Shown piece after piece: positions 32,429 to 39,683 of a stretch of 64,000 nt of DNA (position 1 is its first letter; every line of letters starts with the position of its first letter). The notes under the pieces were generated by a model. That model was not told where the DNA came from. It was given only the letters and a program-made list of their open reading frames with translations, and ran no database searches. The DNA lies in NCBI GenBank assembly GCA_033765145.1, contig JANRIH010000032.1:1-64000 (forward strand). The letters are read 5' to 3'. Made by a program: the position numbers and the translations under genes. The stretch is from JAGVSR01 sp033765145 (GTDB lineage: Bacteria > Pseudomonadota > Alphaproteobacteria > Rhizobiales > Hyphomicrobiaceae).

Positions 32429-32782
32429 ATGTCCTATCCGCCGCCGACGTCGACCGGATCGCCGACGGGCTCGCCGCAGAGCTTCAACGGCGAAACTTTT
32501 TCGATCGGCCTCCTGTTGGGCGAACTCCGGCAGGAGAACCGCCGACAGACCGAGATCATGCTCGCGATGCTCGACGAGCAGCGGGAACTGCCGGGCCGGC
32601 TCGCGGCGCTGATCCCGCCGCCGGCGTCCGCGCCCCCGCCTCCGGGCCCTTCGGCGCTGGCGCAATGGGCCGACCTTCTGAAAGCGGCGGCGCCGGTGCT
32701 GCTCATTCTGGGCGTCATCATCGGCAAAATCACGATGCCGGACGCGCTGCCGGTCATCCGTCACGCGTTTGGTCTGCAATGA
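32429..32782 (+). CDS. Holin-like/phage membrane protein, probably frameshifted at its 5' end
   Basis: The 117-residue frame contains LLLGELRQENRRQTEIMLAMLDEQRELPGRLAALIPPP, a proline-rich linker and a hydrophobic helix (APVLLILGVIIGKI). Its first 20 residues are unconvincing. In another frame GTG 32389 (overlapping the previous stop) encodes a protein-like start, MPVFDSREKSYVLSAADVDRIADGLAAELQRRNF, that loses sense at T5 (32497-32501). Removing one T would join both parts into one protein of about 131 residues. I read this as one broken or variable membrane-protein gene starting at 32389. Confidence 0.6.
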   Translation: MSYPPPTSTGSPTGSPQSFNGETFSIGLLLGELRQENRRQTEIMLAMLDEQRELPGRLAALIPPPASAPPPPGPSALAQWADLLKAAAPVLLILGVIIGKITMPDALPVIRHAFGLQ

Positions 32783-32946
32783 CAGCCGCTGCAGCCGACG
32801 TAGCGGCCTCCGCGCGTCTCGTCCGCCATGCTGTTGGTCATTCCGCGCGGCTGACGCTAAAGCGTTCCGCGGCGCTGGCCCGGCGGCTCTATCGCCCGCT
32901 CTGGATCGCGACGGTCTGCCTCGTGCCGCTGATCCTCATTTTCTGA
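32779..32946 (+). CDS. Small tail-anchored membrane protein
   Basis: ATG 32779 overlaps the end of the preceding frame. The 55 residues are basic and alanine-rich with a C-terminal hydrophobic helix (LWIATVCLVPLILIF) ending the protein. A lysis-accessory (pinholin or antiholin-like) role is only a guess from position before the terminator. Confidence 0.45.
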   Translation: MTAAAADVAASARLVRHAVGHSARLTLKRSAALARRLYRPLWIATVCLVPLILIF

Positions 32947-33021
32947 GGCCCCAGACCCTCTACCGATCGCCGGGGCCGTCCCTCCCCGGCGACCGCGGCG
33001 CGTCAACCGCTGCCCGCGATG

Positions 33022-33063
33022 CCCCCGACCGGCGCCCCCCGTGGCCGGTCGGGGGCGGTTTTT
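33022..33063 (+). terminator. Strong intrinsic terminator of the phage late operon
   Basis: CCCCCGACCGGC (33022-33033) and GCCGGTCGGGGG (33044-33055) form a perfect 12-bp stem with a 10-base loop, followed by CGG and T5. It lies after the lysis cassette and is the clearest intrinsic terminator in the prophage. Confidence 0.85.
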
Positions 33064-33081
33064 GCGTTTGGGGAGGCGGTC

Positions 33082-33297
33082 GTGAGCTACGACACTGCCG
33101 CAACTGATCCGCATCACGGCGGCGAACTCACATTCGAGATGTGGCTTAAGCGGCTAGACGATGTGATGCGCGATTGGCAAACGTCGTGGGGCAACCTGCC
33201 ATATATACTCCCTCTCGCGGACAGCACGGGTCTCGATTGCTGGCGTGAGATGTACGACTACGGGCTTAGCCCGCAAGATGCGTTTTGGGTAGATTAG
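33082..33297 (+). CDS. Small hypothetical phage protein
   Basis: GTG 33082 has a strong ribosome site (ggggagg). The 71-residue product (SYDTAATDPHHGGELTFEMWLKRLDDVMRDW...GLDCWREMYDYGLSPQDAFWVD) is rich in aromatic and acidic residues and differs in composition from its neighbours. It stands alone between the late terminator and the leftward genes, typical of a lysogeny-expressed cargo (moron) gene. No family is recognised. Confidence 0.6.
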   Translation: MSYDTAATDPHHGGELTFEMWLKRLDDVMRDWQTSWGNLPYILPLADSTGLDCWREMYDYGLSPQDAFWVD

Positions 33298-33325
33298 CGA
33301 TGTTGGAAATAGGAGCCCCGTCCCC

Positions 33326-33673
33326 TCAAATCGTCGACCGGTACTGAAATTCGACGAATCCCATGCGGAACCGCCGGATCGTGCCGTCCGCGATCGGCGT
33401 CAACGGCCGTCCGTCGTGATCCTGATGCGCGCCCCGCCCGGTGTATTTGACGGCCAGCGCCTCGAGCCACATGCCGTCGCGCTCGTCGACGGTGACGATC
33501 CAGCGCCGGTTCGGATTGATCATCCCGAGCCCCGCGAGCGCCTTCTCGAGCGCGATCACGGCCTTGACCAGCGGTCCGATCCGGCTGTTCGACATCACGT
33601 CCTTCGCGAGCGTGCCCGGGGCTGGCGTCGGCCCGTCTGGTGGCCGTGGCGGCTCTGGCGTGTCAGTCGTCAT
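33326..33673 (-). CDS. Hypothetical prophage protein
   Basis: ATG 33673 with ribosome site gaggg gives 115 residues; a TTG 18 bases upstream is possible. The N-terminus is proline-rich (TTDTPEPPRPPDGPTPAPG). The C-terminal half (RRWIVTVDERDGMWLEALAVKYTGRGAHQDHDGRPLTPIADGTIRRFRMGFVEFQYRST) looks like a small folded domain. No family recognised. It is transcribed toward the lysis genes, opposite to the late operon. Confidence 0.55.
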   Translation of the reverse strand: MTTDTPEPPRPPDGPTPAPGTLAKDVMSNSRIGPLVKAVIALEKALAGLGMINPNRRWIVTVDERDGMWLEALAVKYTGRGAHQDHDGRPLTPIADGTIRRFRMGFVEFQYRSTI

Positions 33674-33730
33674 TTCGTGGCCCTCGTCCAACGTCGACGC
33701 GCACGCACCAAAAATAGCACGACCGGCGGC

Positions 33731-34117
33731 TCATGGGCACCACCCGGACCGCGCGCCGCCGTCGTAGGGCCGCGCGAGACCCTCGGCCGCCAGAACGGCG
33801 CCCGCTTCCCGCCCGTCCGCGAGCCTGAGACGGCCGATCCGGCGTCCGTAGCGGTCCAGGTGCCACCGACCCGAAATCGCCACGCCTGGACTCGCCGTGA
33901 GGCTCCGCAGCCGCTCCCGCGCGCGGATACCGAGCGCCCGTTCCTCGGGGCAGCGGGCTTGACGGATCTCCGGCGTATCCCACCCCTCAACCCGCCAGCG
34001 CCACCAGGCGTGATCGACGGTGTCGCCGTCGAGGACGACGATGCCGGGCGTGTATGTCGCCGCACCGGCCGCGAGCGCGGCGCCGACGACCAGGGCGAGG
34101 GTGAACGAGGGGCGCAT
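33731..34117 (-). CDS. Secreted thermonuclease (SNase-like)
   Basis: The 128-residue protein has a signal peptide (MRPSFTLALVVGAALAAGAA) and a staphylococcal nuclease-like domain: VLDGDTVDHAWWRWRVEGWDTPEIRQARCPEERALGIRARERL and WHLDRYGRRIGRLRLADGREAGAVLAAEGLARPY. The DGDT, RV-G-D-PE, E-ALG and DRYGR motifs match. The start is ATG 34117. Its short length lacks the family's last helix. At the prophage edge it may be a lysogenic-conversion or defence factor. Confidence 0.75.
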   Translation of the reverse strand: MRPSFTLALVVGAALAAGAATYTPGIVVLDGDTVDHAWWRWRVEGWDTPEIRQARCPEERALGIRARERLRSLTASPGVAISGRWHLDRYGRRIGRLRLADGREAGAVLAAEGLARPYDGGARSGWCP

Positions 34118-34163
34118 GGGACGGATAACGCGCGAGCCTGCAGCGATCCGGCGGCCTGCAAAA

Positions 34164-34200
34164 TGTCCCACCGTTCCGACGGTCACAGAATGGTGGGACA
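34164..34200. repeat. 9-bp inverted repeat between nuclease and tRNA
   Basis: TGTCCCACC (34164-34172) and GGTGGGACA (34192-34200) are a perfect inverted repeat around a 19-base centre that itself contains CCG/CGG. No T-tract follows on either strand. It lies 45 bp from the tRNA 3' end and could be an integrase/excisionase arm site, a terminator variant or an operator. Confidence 0.55.
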
Positions 34201-34244
34201 ATCCGGCCGAAAACTCTTTTATTTTCAATTGCCAACCGAGCCGC

Positions 34245-34320
34245 TGGCGCCCCGTAGGGGACTCGAACCCCTGTTGCCCACGTGAGAGGCGGGTGTCCTA
34301 GGCCACTAGACGAACGGGGC
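34245..34320 (-). tRNA. tRNA-Glu (CTC anticodon)
   Basis: The minus strand gives a full cloverleaf: acceptor GCCCCGT/ACGGGGC, D arm GTCT/GGAC, anticodon stem CCCGC/GTGGG with loop CTCTCAC (anticodon CTC), T arm AGGGG-TTCGAGT-CCCCT, discriminator G at 34248 and an encoded CCA at 34247-34245. The 3' end points to the prophage, as expected when a tyrosine integrase uses a tRNA 3' end as attachment site. The matching left repeat should lie outside this window. Confidence 0.95.
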
Positions 34321-34460
34321 ACATCTCACGGAAACCGTCGTATACGCGCAACCCTCCCCCCGATCAAGGCCAAACGGTTCCTGGAATTTTGGGTCTCTCC
34401 GGCCGTTTACCGCGCTTGAAAACATTGACCGATCCACGCCCGACCTCCAAAGACGAGCCC

Positions 34461-35633
34461 ATGGGACGGAAGCGACCGTGGCGAGAGCAGGAACTCGAAG
34501 CGCGTGCGGCGGCGGAAGCGGCCGCCGAGGCGGAACCCATTGGCCTCGACGATGCGATCGAAGGCGACGGAGACGAACCCGCGCCCGACGCCACCGACGG
34601 TCCGTTCGAGGCGGCTTGTGACGTCGGGGCGGACGCGGCAGGCCATCGGCTGGATCGCTTCCTCGCGGCCGCTGTCGCGGGGCAGACCCGCACGCGCCTA
34701 AAAGCGCTCGTCGTCGAGGGCCGGGTGACCGTCGACGGTTTACCTGTCCGCGACCCCGGCGCAAAATTGAAGGCTGGCGCCCGCGTCGTCGTCCAGGTGC
34801 CGGGCGCAATGCCGCCGGAGCCCCAGGGCGAGACGATCCCGCTCGCGATCATCCATGAGGACAAGGACGTCGTCGTCATCGACAAGCCCGCGGGCCTCGT
34901 CGTCCATCCGAGCGCTGGTCACGCGACCGGCACGCTCGTAAATGCGCTCATCGCGCACTGCGGCGAGAGCCTGTCAGGCATCGGCGGCGTCAGAAGACCT
35001 GGCATCGTGCACCGCCTCGACAAGGATACGACCGGCCTCCTCGTCGTCGCCAAGAACGACGCCGCGCACGCGAGCCTCTCCGAGCAGTTCCAGGCCCACG
35101 GCGCCGACGGGCGTCTCACTCGCGCCTATCTGGCCGTCGTCTGGGGCGTGCCCGAGCGTCCACTCGGGACCGTCGATGCCGCGCTCTCGCGATCCGACGC
35201 CAACCGGACGAAAATCGCCGTCGTTCGTGACGGAAGCGGACGGCGCGCGGTCACACACTGGCGCGTGCTGGAGACATTCGCGGGCGCTGATGGGAAGCCG
35301 GTCGCGGCCCTCCTGCGGCTCGAACTGGAAACCGGGCGAACCCACCAGATCCGCGTGCACATGGCCCACATCGGGCACCCACTCCTCGGCGATCCCATTT
35401 ACGGCAAGGGCTTCCTCACCCGCGCGTCACGCCTCTCAGCCGGCGCGGCCGAGGTGTTGGCCGCACTCGGCCGTCAGGCTCTCCATGCGACGGAACTCGG
35501 CTTCGAGCATCCACGGACCGGCCGTCCCATGGTGTTCGAAAGCCCGGCTCCGGACGACCTTGCGCGGCTCCTGAACGCTCTCCGCGCCACGCCACAACCG
35601 CCCAAGGGACCGCGCCGCCCGAAGCGGTCGTGA
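34461..35633 (+). CDS. rluD: RluA/RluD-family 23S rRNA pseudouridine synthase
   Basis: The 390-residue protein (from ATG 34461; an extension to 34389 lacks ATG) has an acidic N-terminus, an S4 RNA-binding domain (HRLDRFLAAAVAGQTRTRLKALVVEGRVTVDG) and the synthase domain with VVVIDKPAGLVVHPSAGHATGTLVNAL and the catalytic HRLDKDTTGLLVVAK. The ETGRTHQIRVHMAHIGHPLLGDPIYG motif is also present. S4 plus this order indicates RluD-like isomerisation of uridines in 23S rRNA; the exact site is inferred. It is the first host gene beyond the tRNA, and precedes rpoH as in related genomes. Confidence 0.85.
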   Translation: MGRKRPWREQELEARAAAEAAAEAEPIGLDDAIEGDGDEPAPDATDGPFEAACDVGADAAGHRLDRFLAAAVAGQTRTRLKALVVEGRVTVDGLPVRDPGAKLKAGARVVVQVPGAMPPEPQGETIPLAIIHEDKDVVVIDKPAGLVVHPSAGHATGTLVNALIAHCGESLSGIGGVRRPGIVHRLDKDTTGLLVVAKNDAAHASLSEQFQAHGADGRLTRAYLAVVWGVPERPLGTVDAALSRSDANRTKIAVVRDGSGRRAVTHWRVLETFAGADGKPVAALLRLELETGRTHQIRVHMAHIGHPLLGDPIYGKGFLTRASRLSAGAAEVLAALGRQALHATELGFEHPRTGRPMVFESPAPDDLARLLNALRATPQPPKGPRRPKRS

Positions 35634-35791
35634 TGCGCCGCGGCCGCCGGAACTTTCGAAGGCGGCATCAAGGCTTCCTTGACCATTCCGTCGGCGCACG
35701 GGTTCTAGGTCCCGGATCGTGAGGCGGGATTAACCCTCGGAGGATACCCTCGGAAGCTTCAAAAGGACGGCTCCCCAAAGGACGGTTCTCC

Positions 35792-36052
35792 ATGGGCATG
35801 CGCTTCAAGATCCTCGCCGCTCTATACCTCGTGTTCGTCCTCATCGCATGGGACGGAAACATGCGCGTCCTGGGTGGCGTTCTGGACGTTTTCGTCGGCC
35901 TCCTGGCGCTACTCATCCTCTCGATCCTGGCCCTCTGGCCGAACGGCTCACGTACGGACCGCGTCGACCGCGCGGTCGAAGGCCGCTCATGGGCCGACCG
36001 CGTCGATATCGAGGCTATCGCCCGGGAAGGCGAAATCCGCCGCGATCGCTGA
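35792..36052 (+). CDS. Small two-helix membrane protein
   Basis: ATG 35792 follows a good ribosome site (aaagga). The 86 residues contain two hydrophobic helices (ILAALYLVFVLIAW, residues 7-20; VFVGLLALLILSILALW, residues 34-50) and a charged cytoplasmic tail. The family is not recognised. Confidence 0.6.
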   Translation: MGMRFKILAALYLVFVLIAWDGNMRVLGGVLDVFVGLLALLILSILALWPNGSRTDRVDRAVEGRSWADRVDIEAIAREGEIRRDR

Positions 36053-36432
36053 GCGATACGACGGAACGCGCCCTCTCTCGCCGTTCTCACTCACCGTCCG
36101 GCAGTGCCGACGAGCTGCGCCACCGATCCGCGCGCTCACGCCGCGACGGATTTCCGTCGCGTCCACGTTCCACCTGCAGGTCGGACGCGGTGAGCGCGGG
36201 CGATATGCAACTTTAATGTGGCGACGCGGAACTATTGGCATCCATCGGTCGTATAATGAGCCGCAACATCTAACGCGACGATCGGCGCGGGTTTCGCGGA
36301 TCGACCGAGATGAAATTCGCGTAACGGTGTTCCAGTTGACGGCGAAAGACACCATTTTGGAGTAATTCGCCGACAAAGGAGCGGGCCGAGGGAGCCGGGT
36401 GACCGGCACGGTGGGTCCGGAGGGCACGAAAC
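36053..36432 (+). promoter_or_regulatory. rpoH upstream region
   Basis: No gene is supported in these 380 bases. A perfect TATAAT lies at 36252-36257, but the spacing to TTGGCA (11 bp) is too short and no good -35 is placed at 16-18 bp, so the promoter is uncertain. ggag at 36419-36422 is the ribosome site for rpoH. The region is AT-richer around 36210-36365 than its surroundings. Confidence 0.35.
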
Positions 36433-37323
36433 ATGGCGTCGAAAGCAGTTCCCGTGATCGCCGGAGGCTCGCAAGGGCTCTCCCGGTACCTGGACGAAAT
36501 CCGCAGGTTCCCCATGCTGGAGCCGACGGAGGAGTACATGCTCGCCAAGGCCTGGCAGGAGCATGCCGATCCCGAGGCCGCCGAGAAGCTCATCACGTCT
36601 CACCTGAGGCTCGTTGCGCGCATCGCCATGGGCTATCGCGGTTACGGCCTCCCGATCGGCGAAGTGATCTCGGAAGGCAACGTCGGCCTCATGCAGGCCG
36701 TGAAGCGGTTCGACCCCGATCGCGGGTTCCGCCTCGCGACCTATGCCATGTGGTGGATCAGGGCGTCGATCCAGGAATATATCCTGCGCTCGTGGAGCCT
36801 TGTCAAAGTCGGCACGACCGCGGCACAGAAGAAGCTGTTCTTCAATTTGCGCCGCACGAAGAGCCAGCTGCAGGCGCTCGAGGAGGGCGATCTGAGGCCC
36901 GAGCACGTGACCGCCATCGCGAAGAAGCTCGGCGTCCCGGAAGCCGACGTCATCTCGATGAACCGCCGTCTCGGCGGCGATGCGTCCCTCAACGCTCCGA
37001 TCCGTGCCGATCAGGAGAGCGGGGAGTGGCAGGATTGGCTCGTCGACGAAACGCCTGATCAGGAGGAACGCCTCGTCGAAAGCGAAGAGCGCGACTTGCG
37101 GAAATCGTTCCTCGCCAAGGCGCTCGATACGCTGAATGAGCGCGAGCGGCGCATTTTTGAGGCGCGCCGCCTGGCCGAGGAGCCGATGACGCTCGAGGAT
37201 CTGTCCGCCGAGTTCGGTGTCAGCCGCGAGCGCATCCGCCAGATCGAGGTGCGCGCGTTCGAGAAGGTGCAGAAGGCCGTGCAGGGCGCGGCGCGCTCGA
37301 ACGAGATGCCGGGCGCGGCTTGA
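36433..37323 (+). CDS. rpoH: RNA polymerase heat-shock sigma factor (sigma-32)
   Basis: The 296-residue sigma factor directs transcription of chaperone and protease genes. Domain 2 is SRYLDEIRRFPMLEPTEEYMLAKAWQEHADPEAAEKLITSHLRLVARIAMGYRGYGLPIGEVISEGNVGLMQAVKRFDPDRGFRLATYAMWWIRASIQEYI; the RpoH box QKKLFFNLRRTK identifies the subfamily; region 4.2 is EEPMTLEDLSAEFGVSRERIRQIEVRAFEKVQ. Length is normal. It may be one of two RpoH copies, common in this order. Confidence 0.95.
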   Translation: MASKAVPVIAGGSQGLSRYLDEIRRFPMLEPTEEYMLAKAWQEHADPEAAEKLITSHLRLVARIAMGYRGYGLPIGEVISEGNVGLMQAVKRFDPDRGFRLATYAMWWIRASIQEYILRSWSLVKVGTTAAQKKLFFNLRRTKSQLQALEEGDLRPEHVTAIAKKLGVPEADVISMNRRLGGDASLNAPIRADQESGEWQDWLVDETPDQEERLVESEERDLRKSFLAKALDTLNERERRIFEARRLAEEPMTLEDLSAEFGVSRERIRQIEVRAFEKVQKAVQGAARSNEMPGAA

Positions 37324-37345
37324 CCCGTCGAATGCCTGAAGTTCT

Positions 37346-37372
37346 GGCCCGCGTGCCGTCGTCGCGCGGGCC
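37346..37372 (+). terminator. Possible rpoH terminator hairpin
   Basis: GGCCCGCG (37346-37353) pairs with CGCGGGCC (37365-37372) 22 bases after the rpoH stop. There is no T-tract, so termination strength is doubtful. Confidence 0.35.
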
Positions 37373-37835
37373 TACCGCGCCGCGCCCGTTCGCCGTGAAA
37401 TGAGGCGGCATGCGCGTGCGGCCTGCCTCCTAATCCGTCATCCAACTGCGGCACGAATCGCCTAGAATCGGGATCGGCGGGGGAAGCCTCGCGGAGCACG
37501 GCCAGCAGGCTGATCGTGCTCCGACAGGGTGCGTGCGTCGGAGTTTCGAGGGGGCAATACCCTTTGATTATCTCTGTGCCGGTTTCGACCGACTGGCAAT
37601 CTCATCCGGAGCGATGCGTGGTGGATCTGGACGGACCCACCCGAGGGAGCATTGCTCTGGACCGCACCAAATTCATTCCGCAGAGCCGTCCATCACTCCG
37701 CATACCATCGAGCATTCCTCCAGGGTGGAGCCTCCGTCGCCAGCCAGTGGTGGCGCGCGGGTCCGTTCTGACAAGGCGATGGGACCGCTTGCAGACGCGG
37801 TCGATGCGGGGACACGACCCTAGATGGAGTGCCAC

Positions 37836-37976
37836 ATGCTGAAGCACTTTCGTCCTAGTCTCGTAATGAAAAGCGCGTCCCTTGTTTCGATGATCGGCTC
37901 GAGGCTCGAGCTCGACTGGCTGCTCCGCCTCCTCCTCATGCAACTCCAGCCGCAACGTCCCCCAAGTACGGTGTGA
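37836..37976 (+). CDS. Doubtful small peptide in the rpoH-vWA gap
   Basis: ATG 37836 with ggag 8 bases upstream opens a 46-residue frame (MLKHFRPSLVMKSASLVSMIG...LLRLLLMQLQPQRPPSTV) with a leucine-rich helix. The surrounding 37324-38095 otherwise holds no supportable gene, only hairpins such as GGAGCACG/CGTGCTCC (37493-37522). The peptide may be real or chance. Confidence 0.25.
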   Translation: MLKHFRPSLVMKSASLVSMIGSRLELDWLLRLLLMQLQPQRPPSTV

Positions 37977-38030
37977 CTGACGCCGGGTCGGCGGCGGTGC
38001 GATCGCAGCGCCGGCTACGAACGATGAAGC

Positions 38031-38054
38031 GGCCGGTCTCGGCAGAGACCGGCC
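38031..38054. terminator. Perfect 10-bp hairpin downstream of the vWA genes
   Basis: GGCCGGTCTC-GGCA-GAGACCGGCC forms a perfect stem 42 bases past the stop of the leftward vWA gene at 38096. No T6 follows on either side, but the position suggests it ends or protects the leftward transcript. Confidence 0.5.
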
Positions 38055-38095
38055 GTCGTCGTTTCTGCGAAACCTGTATTGGTCCGGGGCCTTGA

Positions 38096-39448
38096 TCAGT
38101 CTGCGCTGAACGCCGATCCGATTGACTGGAACACGGAATCGAGCTCGTGACCATCCTTGGCCTCACGAAACGTTCCGGGATCGGTGGCGCAGGATTCGAG
38201 CAGGCCCGAAATTTTGAGATCGTTCACGTCGAGCGCCACGGTGTAGATGGTGATCCCAGCCGACTTGATGTTGGTGCAGAGTTCCCGAGTAAGCCGGTCG
38301 GCGTCGTGGGACTTCGATCCCGCGTGGGTCTTGGCAGCATAGTCGGCCGAGCGCGTTTTGGCGCCGTCGGTCATGAGAACCAGGATCTTGCGCGCGTTGT
38401 CGGCCGTGGCGCCAGCTTCATCGGTAGGGGCGAGTGGAGACGTCTTCGAGAGCGCGGCCCAGCCCCAGAACAGTCCGGCCGGAATGTACGTCTCGCCGTA
38501 GCTCCGAAGTCCGTCGATGTAGGACTTCAATCCCGCGCTGTCGCTGCTCAGCGGCCGCATGGGCGAACCGCACATCGTATTCATCGAGGCGGGAACAGGG
38601 CTCGACCAGTCGTCGGCCCTGACGTCGAGAACGGCACTGCGCGACGCAGCACAGCCATGCCAGCTCTGCTGATCGACGAACTTGACGCATTTCCGATAGG
38701 TCGGCCCGCGCTGCTCGTCGCACGCCTCCGTCTGATAGGCATAGGGCACGCCGTCGTTGAGTGCGGTGAGCGTGGCCTTCCGGCAATTCGATTTACCGAT
38801 GACGTCCGCCGTCTCGAAGCACGCCTCTCTCTCCTCAGCGCTGTCGTGCGGCACCAAGAGCCACGGCGCATTCCGATGGGCGACGCCGACGTTGACATAG
38901 TCACCGAACGGAACGACCGCGATCCTGACCTTGTTCTTGTCGCCACTCTCGGCGAAGGACCGGTCGACAAGATGCTTCGCGGCCGTCTTCATGGCTGCGA
39001 GCTTTGGGCCGCTCATCGAGTTCGTGACGTCGAGGACGAGCGCGATGTCGAGCGCGCCGCTGGGATCGGCGAGGTCAGAAATCGTATCGGTTGCCGCCTT
39101 CGAGCGCCGTTCCCCGTCTAGGGAGACATCGGGCATCTGTGACGGCTCGGCGCCGTCGCCTGGCGCGTCGGATGCGGCGACCGCCCCCGCAAAGAGGTGT
39201 TGTCCCCTCGCGGAACTCGCCTCTCCGGACGAGATGTCGCGTGCAGTCGTGACCCGGTTCAGACCCCACCGAATGGCAGCTGGGTCGTCCGAATAGCCTG
39301 CCGCAGCGCCGCCGATCGAAGGCAGGAACGCAAGTCCGCCCGCAGCGAGTATGAAGCCGATCGGAAGAAAGAGCAGCGGTTGGCCCGAGGCCACGCATCT
39401 GAGCCAGCGTCGGGAAACGGTCGAAAAACGCTGGCCCGCCATATTCAA
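38096..39448 (-). CDS. Secreted von Willebrand factor A protein, truncated TadG-like paralogue
   Basis: The 450-residue protein has an N-terminal membrane helix (PLLFLPIGFILAAGGLAFLP), a Ser/Ala-rich linker, and from about residue 130 a vWA domain with the metal site LDVTNSMSG, KILVLMTDGAKTRS and ITIYTVALDV. Between them lies an insertion with several conserved cysteines (KSNCRKA, KCVKF, HGCAAS, NTMCGSP). It is closely similar over this whole region to its neighbour at 39684, but lacks that protein's TadE/TadG-type N-terminus. It probably stays at the cell surface or periplasm, in pilus-related or adhesive functions. Confidence 0.8.
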   Translation of the reverse strand: MNMAGQRFSTVSRRWLRCVASGQPLLFLPIGFILAAGGLAFLPSIGGAAAGYSDDPAAIRWGLNRVTTARDISSGEASSARGQHLFAGAVAASDAPGDGAEPSQMPDVSLDGERRSKAATDTISDLADPSGALDIALVLDVTNSMSGPKLAAMKTAAKHLVDRSFAESGDKNKVRIAVVPFGDYVNVGVAHRNAPWLLVPHDSAEEREACFETADVIGKSNCRKATLTALNDGVPYAYQTEACDEQRGPTYRKCVKFVDQQSWHGCAASRSAVLDVRADDWSSPVPASMNTMCGSPMRPLSSDSAGLKSYIDGLRSYGETYIPAGLFWGWAALSKTSPLAPTDEAGATADNARKILVLMTDGAKTRSADYAAKTHAGSKSHDADRLTRELCTNIKSAGITIYTVALDVNDLKISGLLESCATDPGTFREAKDGHELDSVFQSIGSAFSAD

Positions 39449-39683
39449 TGAGCTCCTTCAACTGAGTGCACCACAAAGGAATTGCATGCAATTCTTTACT
39501 GGTGTTAAAGATCACGGCGTTCAGCGGCGATAGCTGCGGCTTTTCCTCAAAAATTGTGGGTTGAATGCCGAAGAATTCGGCTCACGACAACCAGACGTGG
39601 CCGATTGATTGATTTGATTACTGAAAGAAATCAAGCGCCGCCGGGGGAGGAGTGGCCACAAGGCCCGGCCCGGCAAACCATAC

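Noticed and set aside
36252..36257. TATAAT as a firm rpoH promoter
   Set aside because: The only TTGGCA nearby is 11 bp away and there is no reasonable -35 at 16-18 bp, so only a weak regional note is given.
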